DNA from: Cyclaneusma minus
Lineage: Eukaryota; Ascomycota; Leotiomycetes; Marthamycetales; Marthamycetaceae
Length of the DNA stretch: 64,000 nucleotides
Reading direction: 5' to 3'
NCBI GenBank assembly: GCA_037179335.1
Contig: JAKZHN010000011.1
Location: 154,428-218,427, forward strand
A model generated the notes under the pieces. The model was not told where the DNA came from. It did not search any database and saw only the letters and a program-made list of their open reading frames with translations. The stretch's first letter is position 1. Each line of letters opens with the position of its first letter. Positions 36,157 through 46,401 of the stretch are shown one piece after another. The position numbers were made by a program, and so were the translations under genes.

Positions 36157-38378
36157 TGGAGTGAGAATCGGGGGGTTCTTTGATTTTAAATGCTTTAGTA
36201 TAGGAGTTGTGATCGTGGGGGCGGATGCGAGTGTTTTGAATAGGAGGAGATACCCATTGTATTTTGGCGGTAGCTGGATGGAGCAGGAAGGTGAAGACAG
36301 CAGTCGTTCCTTAGGTATACTGTATTGGATTGGCGTTTGATTATGGATCATAGGAACTGCGTGTACTGATCTTGGTGTATGGTTCAACCCTGGGGAACGG
36401 TAGGCGATTGCGGTGTGGAACTGCATGTAAAAATCAACTATAATTGTACCAAAAGGTCGAAACGCTTCACCATTTTCCATTTTCGGAAGCATAGGCCCAA
36501 TGTAACCGCACAAGAATTGTGACACTGACACGAGGTTGTGGAATGTGGCTTAAAAAAGCCCAGGACCAGACATCTTCAAGCGTCTCCCCGGTCATCTTTG
36601 GTGAAACAAGATGCCGAGGAATTCTCAAAACCCCTTTTTGGCTCGTACCTTGCCTCTGCACCCTCCAACCGCATCCCATCCGGCACCGTCAACACATACC
36701 GCCTATCAAGGCGCACATGTTCATAGAACGCGCCCGAGTCGACGTCGCCTACGTTGTTGCCAAAAGCAAAAACGCAGATCCGGTCTCCCAACTTCAGCGG
36801 CGTCATCAACCCAGTCGACAGAAATCGTCGAAGTACATAGCCCCCCAGAACAAGCCAATCCCGACGGACTTCATGACAGAAACACCGGTGGTATTAGGTA
36901 GATACATGTAACTCAGTAACAGTTACGTAAACTCACAGCTTGGGAAATACTTACTCGGGATTTCTTCTACGACTGCTGCCTTCCAATGTTAGGTGGACAA
37001 AGACTGAGCATGCACATGTTGCGGCGAGGTCTTTTATCGCTTGGCCAAGGGTCGTTCTCTAAATTCCCATGATTAGTCGAATATTTCCCAAGTTCTTCGT
37101 TGATGGAAAAGGGTTACCGAACTTACCACGCGTTGTAGCACCAGTGACAACAATATCTGTGGGCCTCGCCGGATAATGTCGTATGCGCTATCCTCGGAAG
37201 CAAGAATCCAAAAACAACGAAGCGGATCCCAAGTAATAGGATCCATAATAGCAGATTTCAAAAACTCCTTAACTCTCAGACAACGTGGGCAAGAGAGAAG
37301 GTTAGGAGTTATCGCGCTTTCTGGATTCTGGGGGAAGGGCGGTGTAATGGCGTTTGGCTTTGAAGTTTTAATTTCCAGGATGAGAAAACGGCAAGTTGTG
37401 CAAGCGGGTGAACCATGGTTGCAAAGGAGTCTCGTGGCGACAATTCTTCTGTGCTTGGCTGCGACTTGTGAGTACTTACAATCACTAGAAAAATCCCTGA
37501 CTATCAGAAAACTTCCTCATTATCAACGATATTCGTAAGTATTTGTAATGAGGGTTGTCATTACTGTAACTATCTCAATTATTGGATATAATAAGGTCCC
37601 TAATTCTTCGAAGGACCGAGATGAGTACAGAAACATTACTACCACAAGGGAGTCAAGGTCCCCTGTTAGTGAGCATCGCTAAATCCTGACAACAATTATA
37701 CGTGGTCCTAATTATTCAGACAAAGCCAGAAACGTAGCTATCTTATGAATAGGGGACGCTAAATCGAGAACGGAAATTCAGAATTGTGGAGAATCATACC
37801 AGGTTGGTACCGGATTCAAACTCACTAGCCTAGCTACCACCTTGAAGTTAAATCACAAATATTCTCTACTTTACCCAAGATAACAGATAGGCCCTTGTAT
37901 TGAACATTGAGATTACCTACCCCTGGCACAGCAAGTGAACTAACAATCTACCTTGAAGTTCGAAGTCGGCGAGGAGCCTGGTAAAAGGACCCCACTACAT
38001 GTACGGTCTACCAAGGGGACCAGTGGGAGAGTGCGAAGCAAAGGTGCCTGTAAAGAAGAGAGCAGGATGCTGTTATGCTCTAAGTTTTAAGTCTTGAATT
38101 CGTTTGCGAGCGAGGACCGGAAAGAGGAGCTGCGCAAGTCCCAAGACTGACTGCGTGGTTCACTCCACTCACATATGCACTTGCTTTTGTGGGGAAACAA
38201 ACACTGCACGGCGCGCTGTTCTGCGTTCCCCAATCGTCACCAACATGACTGAAGCAAGGTTCCCCCTCTTGCGCTCCCCAGCCCTCTCAGCTACAACCAA
38301 CGTCCTCCGGCAAAATCCAGTGATATTCAGCCACGTACCAGCCAGCGTTCAATTTTTGCTCCCAGATTTGCAGCCGGT
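36157..38378. other. Gene-poor region with coding fragments
   Basis: 2.2 kb without an intact gene. A coding-like fragment on the minus strand is listed separately (36576-37261). About 37480-37960 is AT-rich. The last 300 bases lead into the kinase-fold gene. Confidence 0.4.
36576..37261 (-). pseudogene. Unidentified broken coding fragment
   Basis: On the minus strand an exon-like piece (37261-37127) ends LLSLVLQRV|GTAAGT and joins in phase, across a 68-nt intron ending TTTAG, to 37058-36955, which reads RTTLGQAIKDLAATCACSVF. Further on, GIGLFWGAMYFDDF runs into a stop, and one frame over LMTPLKLGDRICVFAF continues to about 36576. This pattern, coding-like pieces with good splice sites but a frame break, suggests a decayed gene. 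GDRICVF recalls the C-terminal part of heterokaryon-incompatibility (HET) proteins, but one motif is not enough for a name. Confidence 0.3.
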
Positions 38379-39191
38379 ATGATGGCTACCATTCGGCTGC
38401 TGCACTGTGAAGTCGCCTTCGAAGCCAGAGACAATAGCCAGAGCGACTTCCGCTTTCTTGTCGACGATAAATTCTTCAAGCATGTTACTATCGATGCCGG
38501 CCTCTATGATCCAGACGTCATGGTCTTCGAACCCGAGCTGCTTTCGGTCCTCCCACCTTTCCCTTCCGGCGACTGGAATACAGCACACATTGCCGCAGAT
38601 CCTACAAACGGCCGTCCCACTTTCACGAATGTCACAAAGGCCGTTTTGCCTTCAATCACGCATCTCTGGCGTCCTCTCAAGGTCGAATATTTGCAGCTCA
38701 ATATCGGTCGAAGGCTGTTCACGAATACCTACGAGGCCGCTTGCTCTTTCATCCCATCGACGCCCCTGATAGTCAAGTTCGCACGTTTCCTTTGGGAGAT
38801 TGATTGGATGGACAGCGAGACGAGGGCTTATGAGTGGATTCAAGGAAAGGGAATTGGACCTGAGTTTCTAGGCCATGTAATGGAACAGGGGCGAACCATT
38901 GGGTTTTTGATCGCAAAAGTGGAGGATTGTCGATGTGCCACTAAGATGGAGGACCTTGAGGCGTGTCGGGCTGTGTTGAGCAGATTGCATGAGCTGGGGA
39001 TTAAACACGGTGATGCCAACAAGCATAACTTCCTGATGCGGGGGGATGGGAAGGCGGTGTTGATTGACTTCGATACCGCTAGGCGTTGCGAGGATCGAGA
39101 GGCTATGGATGACGAGTTGCGTATGCTCGAAGAGCAGCTCAAGGACGAGTCAGGTAGAGGGGGTATGGTCACTTTTCTGAAGTACACATGA
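38379..39191 (+). CDS. Protein-kinase-fold protein, uncharacterised fungal family
   Basis: Single exon, 270 aa (the start may be the second Met, at 38382). The C-terminal half has the marks of a kinase-fold phosphotransferase: a lysine strand (LIVKFARF, about residue 132), the catalytic loop HGDANKHNFLM (about 210; HxDxxxxN) and the metal-binding VLIDFDTA (about 228), DFD in place of DFG. The N-terminal half, without known motifs, resembles nothing I can name. Such short atypical kinases are common in Pezizomycotina and are often mislabelled in databases. Substrate and function are unknown. Its 3' end lies only 70 bp from the end of the convergent F-box gene. Confidence 0.78.
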   Translation: MMATIRLLHCEVAFEARDNSQSDFRFLVDDKFFKHVTIDAGLYDPDVMVFEPELLSVLPPFPSGDWNTAHIAADPTNGRPTFTNVTKAVLPSITHLWRPLKVEYLQLNIGRRLFTNTYEAACSFIPSTPLIVKFARFLWEIDWMDSETRAYEWIQGKGIGPEFLGHVMEQGRTIGFLIAKVEDCRCATKMEDLEACRAVLSRLHELGIKHGDANKHNFLMRGDGKAVLIDFDTARRCEDREAMDDELRMLEEQLKDESGRGGMVTFLKYT

Positions 39192-39261
39192 TTGTATTCC
39201 GAATCCTAGATACATCACGAAACAGAGCTCACGGTACTGTATCATTGTGGCTTCCCAATTA

Positions 39262-40272
39262 TCATCCGGTCGAGATGTGCTTCTCTCCTTCAACCCTCCC
39301 ACACAATTGGATGTGTTTTGCAAAGGAGGCTGCCGAGTATTTGCGTCGAAAGTCCTTGGGCTGGCGGAATTCACCCTGGGCTTCGTTCCGGCACCCCTTA
39401 CAATACCGACCAAATTCCACATCCTGTAGAGGCTTGTGCAACCATGGTAGGCGGATGACCGCCATAAAGCGCAGCGGATTATTGCTCTTTCCGTCCCATG
39501 GTCCGTCTGGATTTGGGCGATGGCGGTGCTGCCGAGCCGGTGCCCTTTCCTCGTACTCTTGCATCTTCACTGCCCATCGCTGAGCCACATAATCCTCCAT
39601 GGCAGCACGTCCTCCATGCTGCTTGATTCCGGCAGAAGAAGCAGAAACTGGATCTACCAGCGAAATCCTTCCGCGCTCTCTCTTCCCACGATGAGTCCAG
39701 ACCCCCGGTATGCTTCTGATCTGTGGCAAGTCAAGAAGGATCTTACGGTCAAGGCCGAACATCTCAATAGCACGTTTGTACCGTAAAGGTAGGTAGTCGG
39801 GGTGTCCCGTAAAGCAAAAATAGCAGACTCTTTTGCAAGTGATCAGGTAGACGTAGCCTCCAAAATCGCCACAGGTGACGCATTCAGCAGTACATAGCGT
39901 GTCGTAAAGCATCTGCAGAGTGATCCGCTGGCTTGCCTCGATGGCAAGAATAGCACGGATAGCGTCAGATGCGTGTGCTTTGATAGCCCGATACTGAATA
40001 TGTGATGAAACGACTTGCTGCGCACGCCGATTGATAAGGCGGAGATGTTCAAGACTGCATATATCAAGCTTGGGAACGATGATATGAAGGAGTTCGAGAG
40101 GAAGTTTGTCAAGGGGGCCGAGCTTGCGTTCAGGTGGGGCGAGAGCAAGCTCTGGGAGCTTCTGAGGGCAAAGATTCTCATCAAGAGTATGGTCGTCGAT
40201 GCGGAGACTGGGCTTTGTGAAGTTGTGATACTGCGATTCTTCGGGTGAGGTGGCTTGTTGCTGAGAGGCCAT
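39262..40272 (-). CDS. F-box domain protein
   Basis: Single exon, 336 aa. An F-box sits at about residues 51-90 (LDKLPLELLHIIVPKLDICS, then LRLINRR). After it comes a Cys-rich segment (CVTCGDFGGY, CKRVCYFCF) and, near the end, YCKGCRN, which may bind zinc. F-box proteins recruit substrates to SCF ubiquitin ligases through Skp1; the target is unknown. This architecture, an F-box plus cysteine pairs, is widespread in filamentous ascomycetes. The upstream region (40273-42105) is shared with the divergent CreB-type gene. Confidence 0.82.
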   Translation of the reverse strand: MASQQQATSPEESQYHNFTKPSLRIDDHTLDENLCPQKLPELALAPPERKLGPLDKLPLELLHIIVPKLDICSLEHLRLINRRAQQVVSSHIQYRAIKAHASDAIRAILAIEASQRITLQMLYDTLCTAECVTCGDFGGYVYLITCKRVCYFCFTGHPDYLPLRYKRAIEMFGLDRKILLDLPQIRSIPGVWTHRGKRERGRISLVDPVSASSAGIKQHGGRAAMEDYVAQRWAVKMQEYEERAPARQHRHRPNPDGPWDGKSNNPLRFMAVIRLPWLHKPLQDVEFGRYCKGCRNEAQGEFRQPKDFRRKYSAASFAKHIQLCGRVEGEKHISTG

Positions 40273-42105
40273 TTTCCAAGTTGGTCAGAGATTCGAAGGG
40301 ACTGGAAGTCTAGATGAACAAGCTGTCAATATCGGGTGAGAGTGAAAGCAAGAAGAGTGGACTCAGAAGTTCGTGGGCGATGATGGCGGATTCTGAAGTC
40401 AGGCCGTTCCAACAGCGCCGGTCAAAGGCTGCCGCTGCCGCTGCCAACGCGTCTTCCCTCTCGCTTGTTCGCGTTCGCGTTAAGTAAGGTTACACGGCCT
40501 CGCCATCCAGCAGCCCCGAGTCCTGACGCATTACTTTGGAATCGAAGCCCAAGTTTTCAGCAAATAATTCAACGATTAGAGGAAAATCTTACAACTAGCT
40601 AGAAATAGTTCAAACAACTCAGAGAAGCAAGTAACCAGGATCTAGGATGATTCCAGGTAATACAGGGAGACTCAAGCAATTCAGAGAAATCCAAGTAACT
40701 CAGAGAAGTCCAAGTAATTAGGAGAAATTCTAGGAGTTATCATACTCATAGTAGGAAACATAACCAATTGAAGAACTTCAATGGGAGCTGGTGTGTCCGA
40801 TATCAGGGGAGGGAGCACAAGCCACGTGGGGTTACTGGGGTAGGAAACTGATGACGTACGGTAGCTCGTTAGGCCATTATTTCTCGCAGGTACATGACGG
40901 TAGCTATACCGAGATGTCATGGCCTGCGGGCAACACCAAGGCGGACTTTGCACTTTTGCTACTTCCGAGGTGAGACTTGTCGCGCGGGGATGATGTCGGG
41001 GATGATGAGTGTTCAATTCCATGCAAATGATGCAATTTAGCCGCCGGGCCCATGGCCTTTGTTTCTTCCAAGCGTTCCACAATGCCGGGACTGGCTCGGG
41101 GTAGCACAGCAAGAAGGCTGAGCTCGAAGGATCGAGTAGTGGAACCATGTGCGTGAGCGGTAAGAAAGTGACTAGACATGCGGAGTCGAGGTAATCCAGG
41201 CTTCCAGAGGAGAATCTTTCCAGAACTTCTAGAGCCATGCAGCCTCGACAGCAGCACAGGCATCCACACTCGTAGACCTTCCGCCTTACCGTGACGATGA
41301 TCTGTCACAAAGCCACGCCGATGGATGAGGGGCCATGCTCGCTGTGCCCGCCAGGTGTGGAGGAGTGTCTTGTCGTAGGCTTCCTCTCCCACTTCCCGTA
41401 GTCTTGCATGCTGGCGGTGATGGAACAGGGGGTCGACTGCATCCGCATCGGAGCAGACAATTGGCCTCAATTGTACATGGAGGAGGCAGTCTTCGGCCAA
41501 TGCTGTGTCTTAGACTCGGTCTGCCCAGGAGGCTTAGGTTCCGGAGAACTTTTTCTCGAACAACGGGAGACGTGATATAGCCCGCAAGGCGCAGGGGATG
41601 ACGGCTGGGAGTCCAGGTGCTGAGTTGCTGACTGCTGTTACCATTGCCAAGCTGCTTAACCGTATTGAGGGGGCCAAATCGTCGAGCACTGTCATCGGCG
41701 CCCGGCTGCGAGAATTAATACCAACCACTTTCACATTGAGCCCTCTTCTCTGCTTTACGAGCGAAGAATCATTAATTAGCGTTCTTGTGCCAAGGTGGCC
41801 CCGTTCATGGCTGCTCCGACAAAGCAGACTCCACCGAACAGGGGTTGATGTAGTGGCGGGAGAGGTTCCCAACTCTTCTGCCTGTGCCGCAGCCCGCGAT
41901 CCTCCATCCTCCTACCATTCACCACTTGACCAGCCCCCGCCGATTGAAGACCCATCTGCCATTATATCCACCAACCTTGCTCTAATCTTCATGGAAAGCC
42001 ACGATTCCAACACGATTGCTCGACAGCTTGCTCCTTGCATGTAAGCCCGAACCTCGCCCGCCCACTCGACCCGCCCGACTGCTTGCACTCCCTCCCACCC
42101 GAGCA
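40273..42105. other. Divergent intergenic region with repeats
   Basis: It separates the F-box gene (-) and the deubiquitinase gene (+). A 19-bp tandem array lies at 40679-40735. Open frames of 110-200 codons occur on both strands between 40680 and 42044, but none has features I recognise. The last 200 bases are CT/CCG-rich, a likely promoter. Confidence 0.4.
40679..40735. repeat. 19-bp imperfect tandem repeat, three units
   Basis: attcagagaaatccaagta, actcagagaagtccaagta and attaggagaaattctagga follow one another directly. Weaker copies precede them (aactcagagaagcaagtaa at about 40616 and acagggagactcaagca at about 40665), so the array is older and longer than three units. Confidence 0.75.
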
Positions 42106-44704
42106 ATGGCGGGCATCTTCAATAAAATCAAGGGAGCAACATCGGTCAGTCCCCAGATTTCCATATATGCAATTGAATCTCCCGACCGGTCCTAGCCTCG
42201 TCTTTCGCGGCTCCCCCACTTCGTGTCTTACGCGGCGCAATTCCTATGTACCGACCGCATTTGCTGACGCCGGCGCAAAACACAGGTCTCGACGGGCCTC
42301 TCTTCAAGCAGTCCGCTTTCTAAAAAGCAAGATGCCTCTCCCGAATTGACTCCGCTCGAGCGGATGCTACAAAATGCTGGACCGGTACGGCCGGACGGTA
42401 GCGACAAGTTCTTTGGCATGGAAAATGTAAGCTCCTTTACTCTATCTACGCGCGGCTACTCAATCTAACGATCGCATAGTTTGGCAATACTTGGTAAATC
42501 GCCCTTCGACCCGTGGACGACAGTTCGAACACATGCTGACTGGAGGTGTTAGCTATTGCAATTCGGTAGTGCAGGCCCTCTACTACTCGATACCATTCCG
42601 GGAACATGTCATCAAATACCCCCCTCATTCACCACTGGCCACTCCGAATGGCCATACGCCACCAGTGCAGGTGCCGATACGGGTCCTCAACAATGGAGTG
42701 AATTCGCCGATCAAAGGGAAGCCGGTGACTTCCGCAGTCGCTATGAAGCAGAGAGCTGCTATTAATGCGGGAATGGTAGGTACACCTATGCTCAGACCGG
42801 AGGATAAACCAGATTCTCCCGAATACAAGAAGAGACATGCCATGTTGGCGGGGCCAATATTGGATATAACCTATGAAAACGCGAGCTCCTATGGAATGGA
42901 AGAGTCGACCTTCACAGCCTTGAAAGATATATTTATGGCAATGATACAAAGCCAATCGAGAATCGGTGTTATAAGTCCCCAGAGGTTCCTAGAGATTTTC
43001 AAGCGGGACAACGAAATGTTTCGAACGTCGATGCACCAAGACGCCCATGAGTTTTACGGTCTTGTTTTGAACGCGGTGATCTCGAATGTGGAGGACAATG
43101 TGAAGAGGCTGCGGGAACTGGAACCCCCAAAGGACGACAACCTTTTCAACCAAGCCGCAATGACTGCAATGACCACCGCAGCGAATGCCATGGGCCTCAC
43201 GAGTGGTGCACGATCACCAGGAACAGGATGGGTTCACGACATTTTTGAAGGCGTCCTAGTCTCTGAGACGAAGTGTTTAACATGCGAAACGGTCTCGCAA
43301 AGGGATGAGACCTTCCTCGACCTCTCCATAGATCTCGAGCAGCACTCATCTGTTACCTCATGCCTTCGGAAGTTCTCTGCCGAGGAGATGCTTTGTGAAC
43401 GAAACAAGTTCCATTGCGACAACTGTGGTGGGTTACAGGAGGCTGAGAAACGTATGAAGATCAAGAAACTGCCCAAGATCCTTGCTCTTCACTTGAAGAG
43501 ATTTAAGTATACCGAGGATATGACGCGCCTGCAAAAGCTGTTTCATCGAGTGGTATACCCCTATCATCTAAGGATGTTCAACACGACAGACGATGCCGAG
43601 GACCCCGATAGGTTATACGAGCTGTACGCCGTGGTCGTTCACATTGGTGGAAATGCCTATCATGGCCACTACGTTTCAGTAATCAAGACTCAGGACCGGG
43701 GTTGGTTGCTATTCGATGATGAGATGGTGGAGCCGGTCGACAAGCACTATGTGCGAAATTTCTTCGGTGACAAGCCCGGAATGGCATGCGCATACGTTCT
43801 ATTCTACCAGGAGACAACATTGGAAGCAGTTCAGAGAGAACAAGAAGCCGAGGGGCTAGAAGAAGTCTCCCACGCTGCAGCAGAAGCTGACATAGCTCTC
43901 GGTCATCCCCAACCCTTCGGTACACACCCAGCATCCGTATCAAAGCCTGTATCTTTCCCAAGTACACCGATAGAAGACCCCCAGGAAGAATACGCCAGGC
44001 TAAGTCATGCCATGACATCTCCAATACCAATTTCGCCAACCAACCCTGGTCGTGGACCACCTACCCCGCTTAATTCTCTGCCAACGAATCCGATACCCAA
44101 TCTGAAGCTCGGTCAAAAGACAAAAGAAGAACGAGCAAGGGAGAAGAAGGAGAGCAAAGAAGCTGAGAAGGCTCGGAAAGTTGCGGAAAAGGAGAAAGCC
44201 AAGCTTGAAGAGGCACAGCGCAAAGAGCAGATAAAAGCCGAAGAGCAACAACGCAAAGAACTGCTGAGAATCGAAGAACAAGAACGCAAAGAGCGTACCT
44301 CGAAGCTAGCGGAAATGCACCGCAAGCAATCCGAAGACTTCAAAGCCATCATAGCCGCCAGCAAGCAGACAGCCGCGGAAGAGGAAGAAAAGAGAAGAAA
44401 AGAATCTCGAGAACCAGCGACGCCGATAGAAAACAAGAAAGAGAACGGCGGGGCCTCTCGAAATTTTGGAAGTCTGGGTCGGCACACCAGGGGCAGCAGG
44501 AGTATGAGCCGCAAGAGCTTTAGCTGGCTAGCTGGGAAGTCTGGTGAAAAGCACGAGCCAATGCCGCCTCTGAATACTGCCAATGGCAACGAGGCAGCTC
44601 CAAATGGTGTGCCTGTCCCGCAAACACCGGACAAGCACGATAAGCACATCAGAGAGAGGTTTAGTTTCAACCTCGGACGGAAGAAGTCGGGGCTGCTGTC
44701 TTGA
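42106..44704 (+). CDS. creB: Ubiquitin carboxyl-terminal hydrolase, CreB/UBP9-UBP13 type
   Basis: Exons 42106-42144, 42286-42426, 42480-42493 and 42553-44704 give 781 aa. The third exon is only 14 nt; with its neighbours it makes FFGMEN-FGNT-CYCNSVVQALYY, the USP Cys box. The codon of the catalytic Cys (about C65) is split TG|C by the third intron. The His box is YHGHYVSVI (about residue 434), and CLTCE with CDNCGG form the zinc ribbon. After about 470 the protein has Pro-rich sequence and a long charged coiled coil (EKARKVAEKEKAKLEEAQRK), and ends in a basic Ser-rich tail, as in Aspergillus CreB. CreB removes ubiquitin from proteins of carbon catabolite repression together with the WD40 protein CreC; that role is inferred from similarity. 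A reading starting at 42491 would skip the catalytic box and is wrong. Confidence 0.92.
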
Positions 44705-45448
44705 CGCAAACAAGCCTTTCTGATGTCTTGGATACGGAGCACATAGCGTCATGGCCGCCACGACAGCGGAAGACATACCGGCTTATACAGCTCGACGGGC
44801 TCGAGCTGGCAGTAGCCTCTACGCACGGGAGGGTTTTGCCCGATTTGGTGGAATTTGTTCATAGAGGAGGCTACTTCGTCTGCTTAATGCTATCTTCCCA
44901 CTTCTCGGCACATATTCATTTCCAGAGACGGATGTACCAGCAACGACGCGTCGTACGAGACCGCGCAGGACGGCTTTGGAACATGCTACTTTGGCAACGG
45001 CATAGTTTGGCGATCGGGTCGGGGGGCGTTGCGGAAATTTCCTGGGGCTTTTCGGAATGGGTCAGGTGGAAGTCCTTGCTGTTTTGGCGAAGCGGCATTT
45101 TTAGGCGTCCATGCATAGCATACATTGTAGCAGCACGTGCGATGTATCCTGTACTTATAGGCATATGCATTGCACTGATCTGTATAGAGATGAATGAAAC
45201 CGCCATCTGAGCGGATTCCTATCTTCCATCATAAGTTCAGGATGGGTTTTTGAGAGTTCTCATCCCTATGTTTGGCAAACATGTGCCCAAGTCATTTGAC
45301 TCCGTCATTTGTGAATGTGATCCTAGCCCCTTCTCCGTAACGCCTGGCTATGATGAAGAATATACCCAGAGCAACGAATATCCCAGATGACATTCATTAG
45401 ACCTGCACCTGGCTTCCATCAAGCCATGGATTTTCCTATGCCCCAGCT
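44705..45448. other. Convergent intergenic region
   Basis: 3' flanks of the deubiquitinase (+) and YOS1 (-). A 169-codon open frame at 44701-45210 follows directly on the creB-type stop but has no protein character. Confidence 0.4.
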
Positions 45449-46089
45449 TTAACCCAAAACCAACTCATACACAATAACCAGAGTATTTATCGCTATCAGA
45501 GGTACTGTGTCCGTCACGTCAGCCTAGCCATCCACCAGCAACAACTTTACGCGCATCCCTTTCTGCGTCTGTCTCCACATCCTCACATCTCTCTTCCCCC
45601 TCTTCCCCATACATCCACGAAAGTCCACTCCCTCCAAAACCACCAGCACATCTTCCAAGACAAAAAAACCCATCGTAAGGGAAGAGACATATGACTTACT
45701 CCTCATCAACATCCTAACCGACGCAATCAAATTGACAATCTTGGCCTTGATGCTCGTATCCTGACCTCCACCACCAAACGAGGGCTCGAGAGACGACGCC
45801 GACCAGCCAACTAATTCATTGTATCATTAGCATTCACCCTTCCCAACATCAAAACTCCAGCAATTCACTCTTCGGCAGGGCTGTTGTAAAAGCGATGCGT
45901 GGGGACGAGAAGGAGGAGCGTACTGCGCGCGAGAAAACGGTCTTCGGAGAGGATGGCGATGGCGTTTATGAGGAGGACGGAAACTGGGGGGAGGCACTTA
46001 GTATGGCTGGAGCGCAAAGGACATGTGTTTGAGAAGCAGATGATGGTTTACATACTGTAGAATAGACTGCCTAGGCCGAAGAACATCAT
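45449..46089 (-). CDS. YOS1: Yos1-like ER-Golgi transport protein (IER3IP1 family)
   Basis: Four small exons on the minus strand, 46089-46056, 45983-45924, 45810-45700 and 45504-45449, join in phase to 86 aa (85 from the second Met). The product starts FFGLGSLFYI, then SVLLINAIAILSEDRFLARI, IGWSASS, a Gly-rich turn, KAKIVNLIASVRMLMRIPLI and ends VIVYELVLG. This is the full Yos1/IER3IP1 pattern: two hydrophobic segments linked by a short loop, with the conserved SEDRFL and VRTLMR-type motifs. Known role: with Yip1 and Yif1, Yos1 is needed for COPII vesicle transport from ER to Golgi. Introns are 72, 113 and 195 nt. It is divergent from ALG12, with 312 bp between the start codons. Confidence 0.93.
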
Positions 46090-46401
46090 TTTGGGCGATC
46101 TTTTGACGGTTTGAAGAGGGTGGGGGTAGTGAAGGGTCGTGAAGCGGGTGTAGCTGAAGATGTAGCGCGAGGGCATTCACTACTAGAATGTGCGGAGCTG
46201 GTTTATTTAGAGAGGGCGTTCATGGTCTGGCGTTGCGGTACGATTGCGATGGGAAGCTGTCCTGAAGCTCCAGCGGGTGGAAGTGGGGCCGAGCGGGTCG
46301 TAAAGTTGCTCGGCTGCCGAGAGCCCGAGACGACCAGACATCTGAAGTTTAAGCTCGGAAGGTTGACAGAACTGAGCCTGATTGCTTCAAGGGGTTGCAA
46401 G
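46090..46401. promoter_or_regulatory. Shared divergent promoter of YOS1 and ALG12
   Basis: 312 bp lie between the two start codons, so both genes must draw on this stretch. I see no specific binding site that I could name. Open frames in it are not protein-like. Confidence 0.6.

Noticed and set aside
40904..41500. 198-codon minus-strand frame
   Set aside because: No recognisable domain and no supporting splice neighbours; could be a lineage-specific gene but nothing in the sequence supports it.
41534..42044. Antiparallel frames of 112 and 148 codons upstream of the CreB-type gene
   Set aside because: They overlap each other on opposite strands and the likely promoter; no family match recognised.
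44701..45210. 169-codon frame just after the deubiquitinase stop
   Set aside because: It begins within the stop region of the previous gene and has no protein character; probably 3' UTR.
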